Shown here in pieces: positions 57,174 through 64,000 of a stretch of DNA of 64,000 nucleotides. The position numbers and the translations under genes are program-made. The notes under the pieces are model-generated. The model had not been told where the DNA came from and made no database searches. It was given only the letters and a program-made list of their open reading frames with translations. Positions within the stretch are counted from its first letter, which is position 1, and each line of letters starts with the position of its first letter. Source of the DNA: Aestuariivirga litoralis (GTDB lineage Bacteria; Pseudomonadota; Alphaproteobacteria; Rhizobiales; Aestuariivirgaceae); NCBI RefSeq assembly GCF_003234965.1, contig NZ_QKVK01000002.1:601914-665913 (forward strand), given 5' to 3'.

Positions 57174-57756
57174 CGGCGGTGTCCTTCCCTGCGGCGATGT
57201 GGCTGGAAACCAGGTCGTGGGCAGCGCGCGCCGCGCGTTCATTTGCCTCACCCAGCTTGCCGGGGAAGGTGCGGTGGATGGCGGCGATCACCGAGTCCAG
57301 CGTCACGATGTCGGTGAGTGCGGTGAAGGCGCCGAGAAGCGCGGTGTTGGGAGCAGGCCGGCTGATGTGGGCGAGCGCCAGTTCGGTGGCGGGCACGGCT
57401 TGCGCATGTCCGGCGGGGATGCGCGCCACCACTGCATCAAGGTGGATGTCGGAGAAGCCGCGTGCCGTGTTGACCAGCAGAAAGCCATCCTTCGACAATC
57501 CCTCCAACACATCCAGAGCCTTGAACAGCGTGGCATCCTGGACGATCAGGATGTCGGGGTTCTGGACGGGTTCCCGCAGCCGGATTTCCCTGTCGCCGAT
57601 CCGGCAGAAGGCAACAACCGGGGCCCCGGTGCGCTCAGAACCAAAACTCGGGAAGGCCTGGGCGTGGCGGCCCTCCAGAAATGCTGCGACTGACAGCATT
57701 TCGGCTGCTGTAACAACGCCTTGTCCGCCACGGCCGTGGATGCGCACCTGGATCAT
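57166..57756 (-). CDS. 2-oxoacid:acceptor oxidoreductase gamma subunit
   Basis: This 196-residue protein of the POR gamma family opens with IQVRIHGRGGQGVVTAAEML, followed by HAQAFPSFGSERTGAPV. It is the first gene of the four-gene leftward operon gamma-alpha-beta-(GltD/Fd). ATG 57756 directly precedes the family signature. The combined subunits would decarboxylate a 2-oxoacid to an acyl-CoA. Confidence 0.9.
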   Translation of the reverse strand: MIQVRIHGRGGQGVVTAAEMLSVAAFLEGRHAQAFPSFGSERTGAPVVAFCRIGDREIRLREPVQNPDILIVQDATLFKALDVLEGLSKDGFLLVNTARGFSDIHLDAVVARIPAGHAQAVPATELALAHISRPAPNTALLGAFTALTDIVTLDSVIAAIHRTFPGKLGEANERAARAAHDLVSSHIAAGKDTADA

Positions 57757-57959
57757 GCGAACTCCATCGCAGTTCTGGGGATCAGTTGATGCGCCATTAG
57801 AGGCAATTGCCCCGGCGGCGCCTTGCGTTCGATCAATTCCCAACGGGACCTTCGGCCTGGCCCCGCGCCGCGGCATTGCCGGCCGTGAGACTTGCAATCG
57901 GGTGACGGCTTCACTAGTGCGGGGAGGATTCCGACACCGATCCTGCTCGAGGGCCCTGC

Positions 57960-58199
57960 ATGACCGCCACACCACCCGACAGACTGAGCGCCGACCCGGG
58001 CAGCCCGTTCCACGATGCCGCCGAGCTTGAGCGCGGCATCCATGTCTTTCTCGACGGGAAGGAATACTTCGATGTCGAGGAATATTGCCGAAGCGAGGGG
58101 TGGGTGCGCCTGCCTGCGGGAAAGGCAAGGACCCGCACGGGCCGGCCCGTCACCATCACCAAGCGTGGCGAGGTGACGGTTCGCTACGAGGATCCCTGA
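57960..58199 (+). CDS. DUF3297 family protein
   Basis: This 79-residue protein reads PPDRLSADPGSPFHDAA, LERGIHVFLDGKE, VEEYCRSEGWVRL and GRPVTITKRGEV, the pattern of DUF3297 (glutathione-peroxidase-adjacent small proteins in proteobacteria). Function is unknown. It is divergent from the oxidoreductase operon with a 203-base gap. Confidence 0.88.
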   Translation: MTATPPDRLSADPGSPFHDAAELERGIHVFLDGKEYFDVEEYCRSEGWVRLPAGKARTRTGRPVTITKRGEVTVRYEDP

Positions 58200-58223
58200 G
58201 GTCGGAGCACCCGCGGGTGCTGA

Positions 58224-58919
58224 CTAGTTCAAGTCCTCGCTGGGGAGCGACGTGGAGAAGGACGGGAGCGGGAAGCCGGTTGGCTGGCCGATGCCCTGGC
58301 AGCCTGCCGACGCGCCGGAGAAGGCCCAGCCGAGGAGCGGCTGCAGGAAATAGAACGGATAGCGGATGCAGCGGACGCTGACCGTGACCAGCATGGGCGT
58401 GCCCACCGGGCGCTGGACGTAGCTCAGCCCCATCGGCTCGTATCTGACCTGCAGCTGGCGGCGGTCGAGCGCGATGGTGCTCGAACCGTTGTTGATGGCG
58501 TCGAGGATCTTGGTGAAGCTTGCCTCGTTCCAGTCATAGTTCTTGGTGCAGCTCGAGACGTTGGAATTGAGCGGGCAGCACGTGCCACTGCCGGCCGTGG
58601 CGGAGGCGGTGCAGACGGTGGCGGCCTTTTCCGTGCACTTGCCGGTGGCCGCACCGGTGGAGAAGGAATAGCAGGACTGGCCGCCCGCGGTGCCCGCCGT
58701 GGGCGCGTTGATGCCGGTGGCAATGGGCGGGCTGACGACGGCGACGCGGGCGCCGACATAGGTGGCGCGGCCGAGCGAGGACCAGTTCATGAACAGCACC
58801 GCGGCATCGATCGAGCCGAGCACGACGAGCATGACCAGCGGAAACACCACGGTGAACTCGAAGAAGGTGGCACCGCCGGTGTCGTTCAGCAGGCTACTGG
58901 CCGATCCATCTCTCTTCAT
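58224..58919 (-). CDS. TadE-like pilus assembly / pseudopilin protein
   Basis: This 231-residue protein has a short N-terminal cytoplasmic part, a TadE-type motif (GATFFEFTVVFPLVMLVVLG with the conserved Glu), one membrane span and a periplasmic Cys-rich domain. It overlaps the previous TadE gene by 26 bases. It belongs to a three-gene set of Flp-pilus minor components; no tadA, tadB, tadC or flp lies in the window. Confidence 0.8.
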   Translation of the reverse strand: MKRDGSASSLLNDTGGATFFEFTVVFPLVMLVVLGSIDAAVLFMNWSSLGRATYVGARVAVVSPPIATGINAPTAGTAGGQSCYSFSTGAATGKCTEKAATVCTASATAGSGTCCPLNSNVSSCTKNYDWNEASFTKILDAINNGSSTIALDRRQLQVRYEPMGLSYVQRPVGTPMLVTVSVRCIRYPFYFLQPLLGWAFSGASAGCQGIGQPTGFPLPSFSTSLPSEDLN

Positions 58920-59361
58920 GCTTGACCTCGAAGTTGATGGACGCCGGAAGGCCGACCATGGGCCAGACGATGGCGGTGTAGGGCACCGTGGCCTTCATGC
59001 TGATGACGCCGACATCGGTGGACGAGGAACAGGTGGTGGGCGTCACCAGCGTGACGTGGTTGGAGATGGGCGCCGTCCAGCCCTTGATGACGGGGCTTCC
59101 GGTGCCGGCGAGATTGCCGTAGCCCGCAAGGTTCAGCGCCTTGGTCTTGCCCCAGGTGCAGACCGCGCCCGAGGGCAGGATGGAGAGATAGCGCGTGGCA
59201 TCACGCAGCGACTTCTGCGCGGTGAGGACTTCGCCATAGGCGAGGCCGAAATCCATCAGCCCGCCGATGATGATGGTGAAGACCGGAATGATCAGCGCCG
59301 CCTCCACCAGGGAGGCGCCGCTGTCCTGCGCGAGGAAGGCCTTGAGCGGGCGCAGCGTCAT
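58894..59361 (-). CDS. TadE family protein
   Basis: This 155-residue protein has a pseudopilin-type start: QDSGASLVEAALIIPVFTIIIGGLMDFGLAYGEV, in pieces GASLVEAALIIPVF and IIIGGLMDFGLAYG, with the Glu at the start of the hydrophobic helix. The rest is periplasmic. It overlaps the TadG-like gene by ATGA and the downstream TadE-like gene by 26 bases. Confidence 0.85.
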   Translation of the reverse strand: MTLRPLKAFLAQDSGASLVEAALIIPVFTIIIGGLMDFGLAYGEVLTAQKSLRDATRYLSILPSGAVCTWGKTKALNLAGYGNLAGTGSPVIKGWTAPISNHVTLVTPTTCSSSTDVGVISMKATVPYTAIVWPMVGLPASINFEVKHEERWIGQ

Positions 59362-60917
59362 TCCACCAGCTGCACGATCTGATAGAGCCCGCTGCCCTCG
59401 CTGTTGGGCGGGAAGGTGTTGACCAGCTCGGCATAGACCTTGCCCTGGTCGCCGTTGGCGATGGACGTGCCATCGAGCGCCACGGTGCTGAGGCCGCGTT
59501 CGGTCATGAAGAACTGCGCCAGGAGGGTGAAGGGCGGGAGCGGCGTGGAACTGCCGGTCACGCCCCAGTACTTGCAGTCGACGATCGCCACGTTGAGCAG
59601 GCGGCGGTCAGCCGTGCCCATGGTGGTGCATTTCGGCGCGGAGGACTCGCGGGCTTCCGAAGCCGCCGTGAACTTGCCTTCCGGGCAGTCGCCAGCCTTC
59701 AGCGCTTCCTTCGCCTCGCAGCTGTAGACGTCGTAGCGGGTCTTGAAGCTGGCGGGGAGCGTGCCGCTGTGATGGTTGGCCCAGTAGGCCTTCAGGTCGT
59801 CGATGTGGACGCCGCCGCCCTGGCCCGACAGCTTGAAGGCCTTGTCATCGGTGAACATCGTGTAGGTGCGGTCGCGCGGTAGGGGGCAGCTGCCCTTGTT
59901 GGTCGAGTTGCAATAGCTGGTGTAGGTCGCGCCATTGTCGGCGTCGGCCTGCTTGAAAGGATAGGTGGTGGTCGAACCCGACTTGACGGACGTCGTGTTG
60001 ACATCGTTTGCACACTTGGCGCCGCTCGATGGGGCCCAGCCATCGATGACGATCGGCGCGGAGGTGTTGTCGACGTCCTTCGGGTTGCTGACATAGGTGT
60101 CGAAACGGACGTTCTGGCCCGGATAGGCGGCGGAGGCGTTGTTACCGGGATCGGGATAATTGATGGTGTTCTTGGGATCGACCAGGGCGCAGTTGGCGGG
60201 CTTCTGCTCGGCCCAGAAGGCCACCTGGTCATGCGGGTTGTGGCCGTTGCTGGCCGGCGGATCGATGAGGCCCCAGTTGCCGGGCGAGCCGCCGCTGCCG
60301 CCCGCCAGGATGAACTGCTGGCCAGGGGTGACCTTGCTCATCCAGTTGGTGGCGCCGCCCTTGATGGTGTAGCCCGCCTCGTTCTCGAAGGGATTGCACA
60401 TGAAGGACTGGATGGGTGCGCAGGCGGAGAAGCCGGAACGCGCCGTGGCCGTGGCATTGGTGCTGACGAAGCCCTGGGTGACGGTGGTGAAGAACACGTT
60501 GGTCGAGCGGTTGACCGTCTTCACGCGGAGATAGACGCCGTCCTTGCCCGAGGTGGCGACAGTGAGCGGGTTCAGGGAGGAATAGGCGGTGACGCTGGCG
60601 ATCTGGATGCCGGACTTGGCCACGTCGCTCCAGCGCGGGTTGTTGACGAGGTAGTTCTTCGCCTTGTCCGCCGCCCGGGTGATGGCGTCGGAGCGGCCAT
60701 CGAGTTCCTTGGCGCCGGAGAGGGCCGCGGCGTCGGCGATTTCCTGGAGATTGCTGTTGAGGTTCATGATGCGGGCGCCGTCCAGCGCCAGCGACACGAG
60801 GCCGAGGAGAACGACGAAGACCAGCGTGGCCCAGACGAGGATGGCGCCGCCTTCATCGTCCCTGAACTGCCGCAGGAGGGAAACGCGAGATGTGCCGGTC
60901 CGCATGAGGTTACCCAT
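59358..60917 (-). CDS. TadG-like Tad pilus-associated protein
   Basis: This 519-residue protein has a short cytoplasmic lead, DDEGGAILVWATLVFVVLLGLVSLALDGARI as a TadG-type membrane segment (in pieces GGAILVWATLVFVVLL and LVSLALDGARIMN), then NLNSNLQEIADAAALSGAKEL. A large periplasmic region with several cysteines follows. No clear vWA metal motif is visible. Two starts are possible (60917 or 60905). It is first of the three-gene Tad set. Confidence 0.8.
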   Translation of the reverse strand: MGNLMRTGTSRVSLLRQFRDDEGGAILVWATLVFVVLLGLVSLALDGARIMNLNSNLQEIADAAALSGAKELDGRSDAITRAADKAKNYLVNNPRWSDVAKSGIQIASVTAYSSLNPLTVATSGKDGVYLRVKTVNRSTNVFFTTVTQGFVSTNATATARSGFSACAPIQSFMCNPFENEAGYTIKGGATNWMSKVTPGQQFILAGGSGGSPGNWGLIDPPASNGHNPHDQVAFWAEQKPANCALVDPKNTINYPDPGNNASAAYPGQNVRFDTYVSNPKDVDNTSAPIVIDGWAPSSGAKCANDVNTTSVKSGSTTTYPFKQADADNGATYTSYCNSTNKGSCPLPRDRTYTMFTDDKAFKLSGQGGGVHIDDLKAYWANHHSGTLPASFKTRYDVYSCEAKEALKAGDCPEGKFTAASEARESSAPKCTTMGTADRRLLNVAIVDCKYWGVTGSSTPLPPFTLLAQFFMTERGLSTVALDGTSIANGDQGKVYAELVNTFPPNSEGSGLYQIVQLVE

Positions 60918-61063
60918 GATACGCGAAAACTTCCTTATCCTAACACATAACGCGGGATTGGGAATTGGCGGCGCGCGGAGGCGTGCCGCAACCTGACGGT
61001 GCGCGGCGGAGGCCGGGTTGCTATTTTTGTACTAAGCAGGCGAGTGGAAAACGGGCCGGGCGG

Positions 61064-61498
61064 CTATTTCAGCAGGGCGGCCTCGGCCTCGATAACGCGC
61101 ATCATCTCCTCGATCTTCTCGATCCGCAGGCGGATCACGTCACGCATCGAGACGACGCCCACGAGCTTGCCGCCCGCCAGCACCGGCAGGTGGCGCACGC
61201 CGCGCGCGGTCATGCGCTCCATCACCATGGTCTCGGCGTCCTCCGGGGTGCAGGTCGCGACGTCGCGCGTCATGGCGGCGGCGGCGGTCTTGCGCAGTGC
61301 CGCGGCGGCATCGCCCGAAAGCGCGCGGATCACATCACGCTCCGAAATGATACCCGCCAGCGCGCCGCCGGGGCCCGTGACCACCAGGACGCCGACCCCG
61401 TGTTCGGCCAGCGCATCGACCACCGCCTGCAGCGGGGTGGCGGCATCGACGCTGAAGACCTTCCAGCCCTTGTGATCGAGTATGCGGGACACTGTCAT
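61064..61498 (-). CDS. CBS-domain pair protein
   Basis: The 144-residue protein consists of two CBS domains: VSRILDHKGWKVFSVDAATP to GIISERDVIRAL, and DVATCTPEDAETMVMERM to VVSMRDVIRLR. CBS pairs bind adenine nucleotides and act as energy sensors. It is a stand-alone gene with no visible partner. The repeated G(I/V)(I/V)S-RDVIR endings are diagnostic. Confidence 0.92.
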   Translation of the reverse strand: MTVSRILDHKGWKVFSVDAATPLQAVVDALAEHGVGVLVVTGPGGALAGIISERDVIRALSGDAAAALRKTAAAAMTRDVATCTPEDAETMVMERMTARGVRHLPVLAGGKLVGVVSMRDVIRLRIEKIEEMMRVIEAEAALLK

Positions 61499-61653
61499 CT
61501 TCCGCGCCCTTCCGTGAGGTGAGGAGGCGAGGCTAACACGGCGGACGGAACGTCATATCCGCATTTCTACCGAGTGTCCGCCCCGGCCCTGCAGGCGCCC
61601 CCGACGGCAGCGTGGAGCATAAGCAACTCACGCCATTCCATGTTACTTATATC

Positions 61654-61673
61654 TGACTGACTCGCCAGTCAGT
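61654..61673. promoter_or_regulatory. TetR-type inverted repeat in the gap 61499-61844
   Basis: CTGACTG (61654-61660) and CAGTCAG (61667-61673) surround ACTCGC. This ACTGACT-type palindrome is typical of TetR/AcrR operators, but no tetR or efflux gene is adjacent. The 346-base gap holds no other supported feature; a 48-codon frame from 61701 has no recognisable content. Confidence 0.5.
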
Positions 61674-61844
61674 GTGGGCATTACGGAGTTTTTCACGCGG
61701 CATGTGCGCGAGCCTCCTGCTTAGGCCGCATCGGTGCCAAGTTGGCTGGCGCGCGGCTGGCGTGGCGACGGTCGCGGGCGACTGGCCGGAGCCGCCCCGG
61801 CGCCGCGGGCACCGGCTTCCTCCACACCCCTCCGGCGTCCTGGC

Positions 61845-62825
61845 CTAGAGCGCGAGGCCCTTCAGCAGTTCGAAGGAACGGAACTTCGCCTGCTGGTCGA
61901 AGATCGCCGAGGCGACGATCAGCTCGTCGATGCCGGTGCGCGCGATGAAGGCGCTGAGCTGCGCCTCCACCGTGGCGGGCGCGCCGACGAAGGAACAGGC
62001 CAGCATGCGCGAGGCCTGCACGCGCTCGGCCGCCGTCCAGTAGCCGTCGATGTCGTCGATGGGGGGTGCGAGCAGGCCGCGCTCGTTCCTGATCATGCCG
62101 ACGAAGCGCATCTGCACCGAGGTGAAGAGGCGCCGCGCCTCGGCATCCGTGTCGGCCACGATGATGTTGGCGCCGGCCATGGCATGGGAGCGGGCGAGCT
62201 GATGCGAGGGCTGGAAGCGTTCGCGGTAGAGCGCCAGCGCCTGCTCCAGCGCATCGGGCGCGAAATGCGAGGCGAAGGCATAGGGAAGGCCGAGCAAGGC
62301 CGCGAGCTGCGCGCCATAGAGGCTGGAGCCGAGGATCCACAGCGGCACACCGGTGCCCGCGCCGGGCACCGCGCGGATGGCCTGGCCGGGCTCCGGCGGG
62401 GCGAGGAAGGCCTGCAGCTCCAGCACGTCGTCGGGGAAGCTCTCGGCCGCCATGGCATCGCGCCGCAGCGCGCGCAGCGTGGCGCGATCGGTGCCGGGCG
62501 CGCGCCCAAGGCCAAGGTCGATGCGGCCGGGAAACAGCGAGGCCAGGGTTCCGAACTGCTCGGCGATGACGAGGGGCGAATGGTTGGGCAGCATGATGCC
62601 GCCCGCACCCACGCGGATCGTGCCGGTGTGGCCGGCGATGTGGCCGATCACCACGGCAGTTGCCGCACTGGCGATGCCCTCCATGTTGTGGTGCTCGGCG
62701 ACCCAGAAGCGGTTGTAGCCCAGCGCCTCGACATGGCGGGCGAGTGCCGCGCTCTCGGCCAGCGCCTCGCGCGGGGTGAGGCCCTGGCGGACGGGGACGA
62801 GGTCGAGAACCGAGAGAAGCGTCAT
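61845..62825 (-). CDS. LLM class flavin-dependent oxidoreductase
   Basis: The 326-residue protein is a bacterial luciferase-like monooxygenase, MsnO8/YhbW-type: [24 protein letters not shown] near 33, [20 protein letters not shown] near 72 and [16 protein letters not shown] near 98. It uses FMN; its substrate is unknown. It lies 19 bases after the downstream-oriented UXS gene start region and runs in the same direction, possibly as a two-gene unit. Confidence 0.88.
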   Translation of the reverse strand: MTLLSVLDLVPVRQGLTPREALAESAALARHVEALGYNRFWVAEHHNMEGIASAATAVVIGHIAGHTGTIRVGAGGIMLPNHSPLVIAEQFGTLASLFPGRIDLGLGRAPGTDRATLRALRRDAMAAESFPDDVLELQAFLAPPEPGQAIRAVPGAGTGVPLWILGSSLYGAQLAALLGLPYAFASHFAPDALEQALALYRERFQPSHQLARSHAMAGANIIVADTDAEARRLFTSVQMRFVGMIRNERGLLAPPIDDIDGYWTAAERVQASRMLACSFVGAPATVEAQLSAFIARTGIDELIVASAIFDQQAKFRSFELLKGLAL

Positions 62826-62844
62826 GGCGGCGGCTTCCCGGCGA

Positions 62845-63798
62845 TCACGCCAGCGTTCTGAAATACTCGATGGTCAGCTTGAGGCCCTCGGCCAGCGGCA
62901 CTTTCGGCTCCCAGCCGAGCTTCGCCTTGGCGAGGCTGATGTCGGGGCGGCGCTGCTTCGGGTCGTCCTGCGGCAGGGGCAAGTGAATGACCTTCGAGCG
63001 CGAGCCGGTGAGCTTCAGCACCTGCTCGGCCAGCTCGATCATGGTGAACTCGCCGGGATTGCCGAGGTTGACGGGGCCGGTCACCTCGGGGGGCGAGTCC
63101 ATCAGGCGGAGGAAACCTTCCACCAGGTCGTCGCGGTAGCAGAAGGAGCGCGTCTGCGTGCCGTCGCCATAGATCGTCAGGTCCTCGCCGTTCAGCGCCT
63201 GGGTGATGAAGTTGGAGACGACGCGCCCGTCCTTCGGGTGCATGCGCGGGCCATAGGTGTTGAAGATGCGCGCCACCTTGATCTCGACGCCATGCTGGCG
63301 GTGATAGTCGAAGAACAGCGTTTCGGCGCAGCGCTTGCCCTCGTCATAGCAGGCGCGCGTGCCGATCGGGTTGACGTGGCCCCAGTAGTCCTCGCGCTGG
63401 GGGTGGACTTCCGGGTCGCCATAGACCTCGCTGGTGGAAGCCTGGAAGATGCGGCAACGCAGGCGCTTGGCCAGGCCCAGCATGTTCATGGCACCCATCA
63501 CCGAGGTCTTGGTGGTGAGCACCGGATTATATTGATAGTGCACCGGCGAGGCGGGACAGGCGAGATTGTAGATCTCGTCAACCTCGAGCTTCAGCGGATT
63601 GCACACGTCGTGGCGCAGGAACTCGAAGCGCGGATGGTTGTGCAGGTGCTCGACGTTGCGCTTCGACCCGGTGAACAGGTTGTCGGCGCAGATGACCTCG
63701 TGGCCCTGCCCGATCAGCCGGTCGGTGAGGTGCGAGCCGAGGAAGCCCGCGCCGCCGGTGACGAGGATGCGCTTGCGGCTTTCATAGAGACGCGCCAT
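62845..63798 (-). CDS. UDP-glucuronate decarboxylase (UDP-xylose synthase)
   Basis: The 317-residue short-chain dehydrogenase/epimerase has NAD motif TGGAGFLG (14-21) and catalytic Y151/K155 in [26 protein letters not shown] and [21 protein letters not shown] (in pieces) are UXS signatures. It converts UDP-glucuronate to UDP-xylose for surface polysaccharide. The gene just upstream, UDP-glucose dehydrogenase, supplies its substrate, so the two form a pathway operon. Confidence 0.92.
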   Translation of the reverse strand: MARLYESRKRILVTGGAGFLGSHLTDRLIGQGHEVICADNLFTGSKRNVEHLHNHPRFEFLRHDVCNPLKLEVDEIYNLACPASPVHYQYNPVLTTKTSVMGAMNMLGLAKRLRCRIFQASTSEVYGDPEVHPQREDYWGHVNPIGTRACYDEGKRCAETLFFDYHRQHGVEIKVARIFNTYGPRMHPKDGRVVSNFITQALNGEDLTIYGDGTQTRSFCYRDDLVEGFLRLMDSPPEVTGPVNLGNPGEFTMIELAEQVLKLTGSRSKVIHLPLPQDDPKQRRPDISLAKAKLGWEPKVPLAEGLKLTIEYFRTLA

Positions 63799-63804
63799 GG
63801 CCGC

Positions 63805-64000
63805 TTACACCGCGCCGGACTTGAAGGGGATGACATCCGCCTTGGGACTGCCGGAGGGCAGCACCGCGGGCCGCCCGATCGAGTGATAATCCATGCCGGA
63901 ATTGCGGGCATCGGCGATGGAGAAGAGGTTGCGGAAGTCGACCAGCACCGGCTGGCGCATGTCGCGCGCCATGCGCTTGAGGTCGAGGCCGCGGAACACG
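63805..64000 (-). CDS. UDP-glucose 6-dehydrogenase (partial, 5' end beyond window)
   Basis: Only the last 65 codons are inside. The segment MRQPVLVDFRNLFSIADARN, then MDYHSIGRPA, is the typical C-terminus of bacterial UDP-glucose dehydrogenases. The frame is open to the window edge on the minus strand. It ends 6 bases before the UDP-glucuronate decarboxylase gene, consistent with a UDP-glucose to UDP-glucuronate to UDP-xylose series. Confidence 0.82.
   Translation of the reverse strand, partial: VFRGLDLKRMARDMRQPVLVDFRNLFSIADARNSGMDYHSIGRPAVLPSGSPKADVIPFKSGAV

Noticed and set aside
61693..62340. Minus-strand open frame of 215 codons
   Set aside because: It is the LLM oxidoreductase gene read in another frame, extended into the gap.

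Overview
The window looks like a piece of a high-GC alphaproteobacterial chromosome, most likely Hyphomicrobiales (Rhizobiales). The evidence is the gene content and order: hemC-hemD-mitofilin-like-hemY, tsaD-gpsA-YciI-EVE-methyltransferase, sdhCDAB beside acnA, an EtfB-type lysine methyltransferase, Tad pseudopilins, and rhizobial-style interspersed palindromic repeats. I cannot name the species.

Region 1 (1-13.66 kb) is phage-like or island DNA. A leftward block encodes a replication/recombination module: sigma-like protein, small unknowns, a RecA-fold ATPase, a DUF669 protein, a Cas4/RecB-like nuclease, a DEAH helicase, a DUF6511 zinc protein, a primase-polymerase/helicase and a RuvC-like resolvase cut by the window edge. 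A rightward block has an ImmA-type metallopeptidase, an XRE repressor-like protein, unknowns, and the DUF2924-serine recombinase module. The two blocks diverge from a gap with five copies of one nonamer, probably the switch operators.

Region 2 (13.64-27.93 kb) is an ectoine/5-hydroxyectoine uptake and catabolism cluster. The leftward operon is ehuABCD (import), eutA, doeA, doeB, eutB, eutC and a second DoeA-like M24 hydrolase. Upstream of it lies the MocR-type regulator gene enuR. Divergent from enuR are doeX (Lrp/AsnC), doeC and doeD. Together these would import the solute, convert hydroxyectoine to ectoine (EutABC), open the ring (DoeA), deacetylate (DoeB), transaminate (DoeD) and oxidise to aspartate (DoeC). 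Candidate shared operators lie in both regulatory gaps. The cluster ends near a tRNA-Ser(CGA) whose 3' end faces it, so 1-28.2 kb may be accessory DNA beside a tRNA.

Region 3 (28.3-51.3 kb) is core metabolism: asd, two tandem hemerythrin-like genes (one with eroded metal ligands), a DUF1223 protein, acnA, sdhCDAB, trxC, an L,D-transpeptidase, acs with a very strong terminator, a DMT-type transporter, the tsaD-gpsA-yciI-EVE-methyltransferase operon, hemC-hemD-mitofilin-like-hemY and tRNA-Thr(CGT). Several REP/BIME-like repeats lie in the gaps.

Region 4 (51.3-64 kb) holds three small unknown envelope or secreted proteins, a four-gene NAD(P)-linked 2-oxoacid:acceptor oxidoreductase operon, DUF3297, three Tad minor pseudopilin-type genes, a CBS-domain protein, an LLM flavin oxidoreductase, UDP-glucuronate decarboxylase and the end of a UDP-glucose dehydrogenase.
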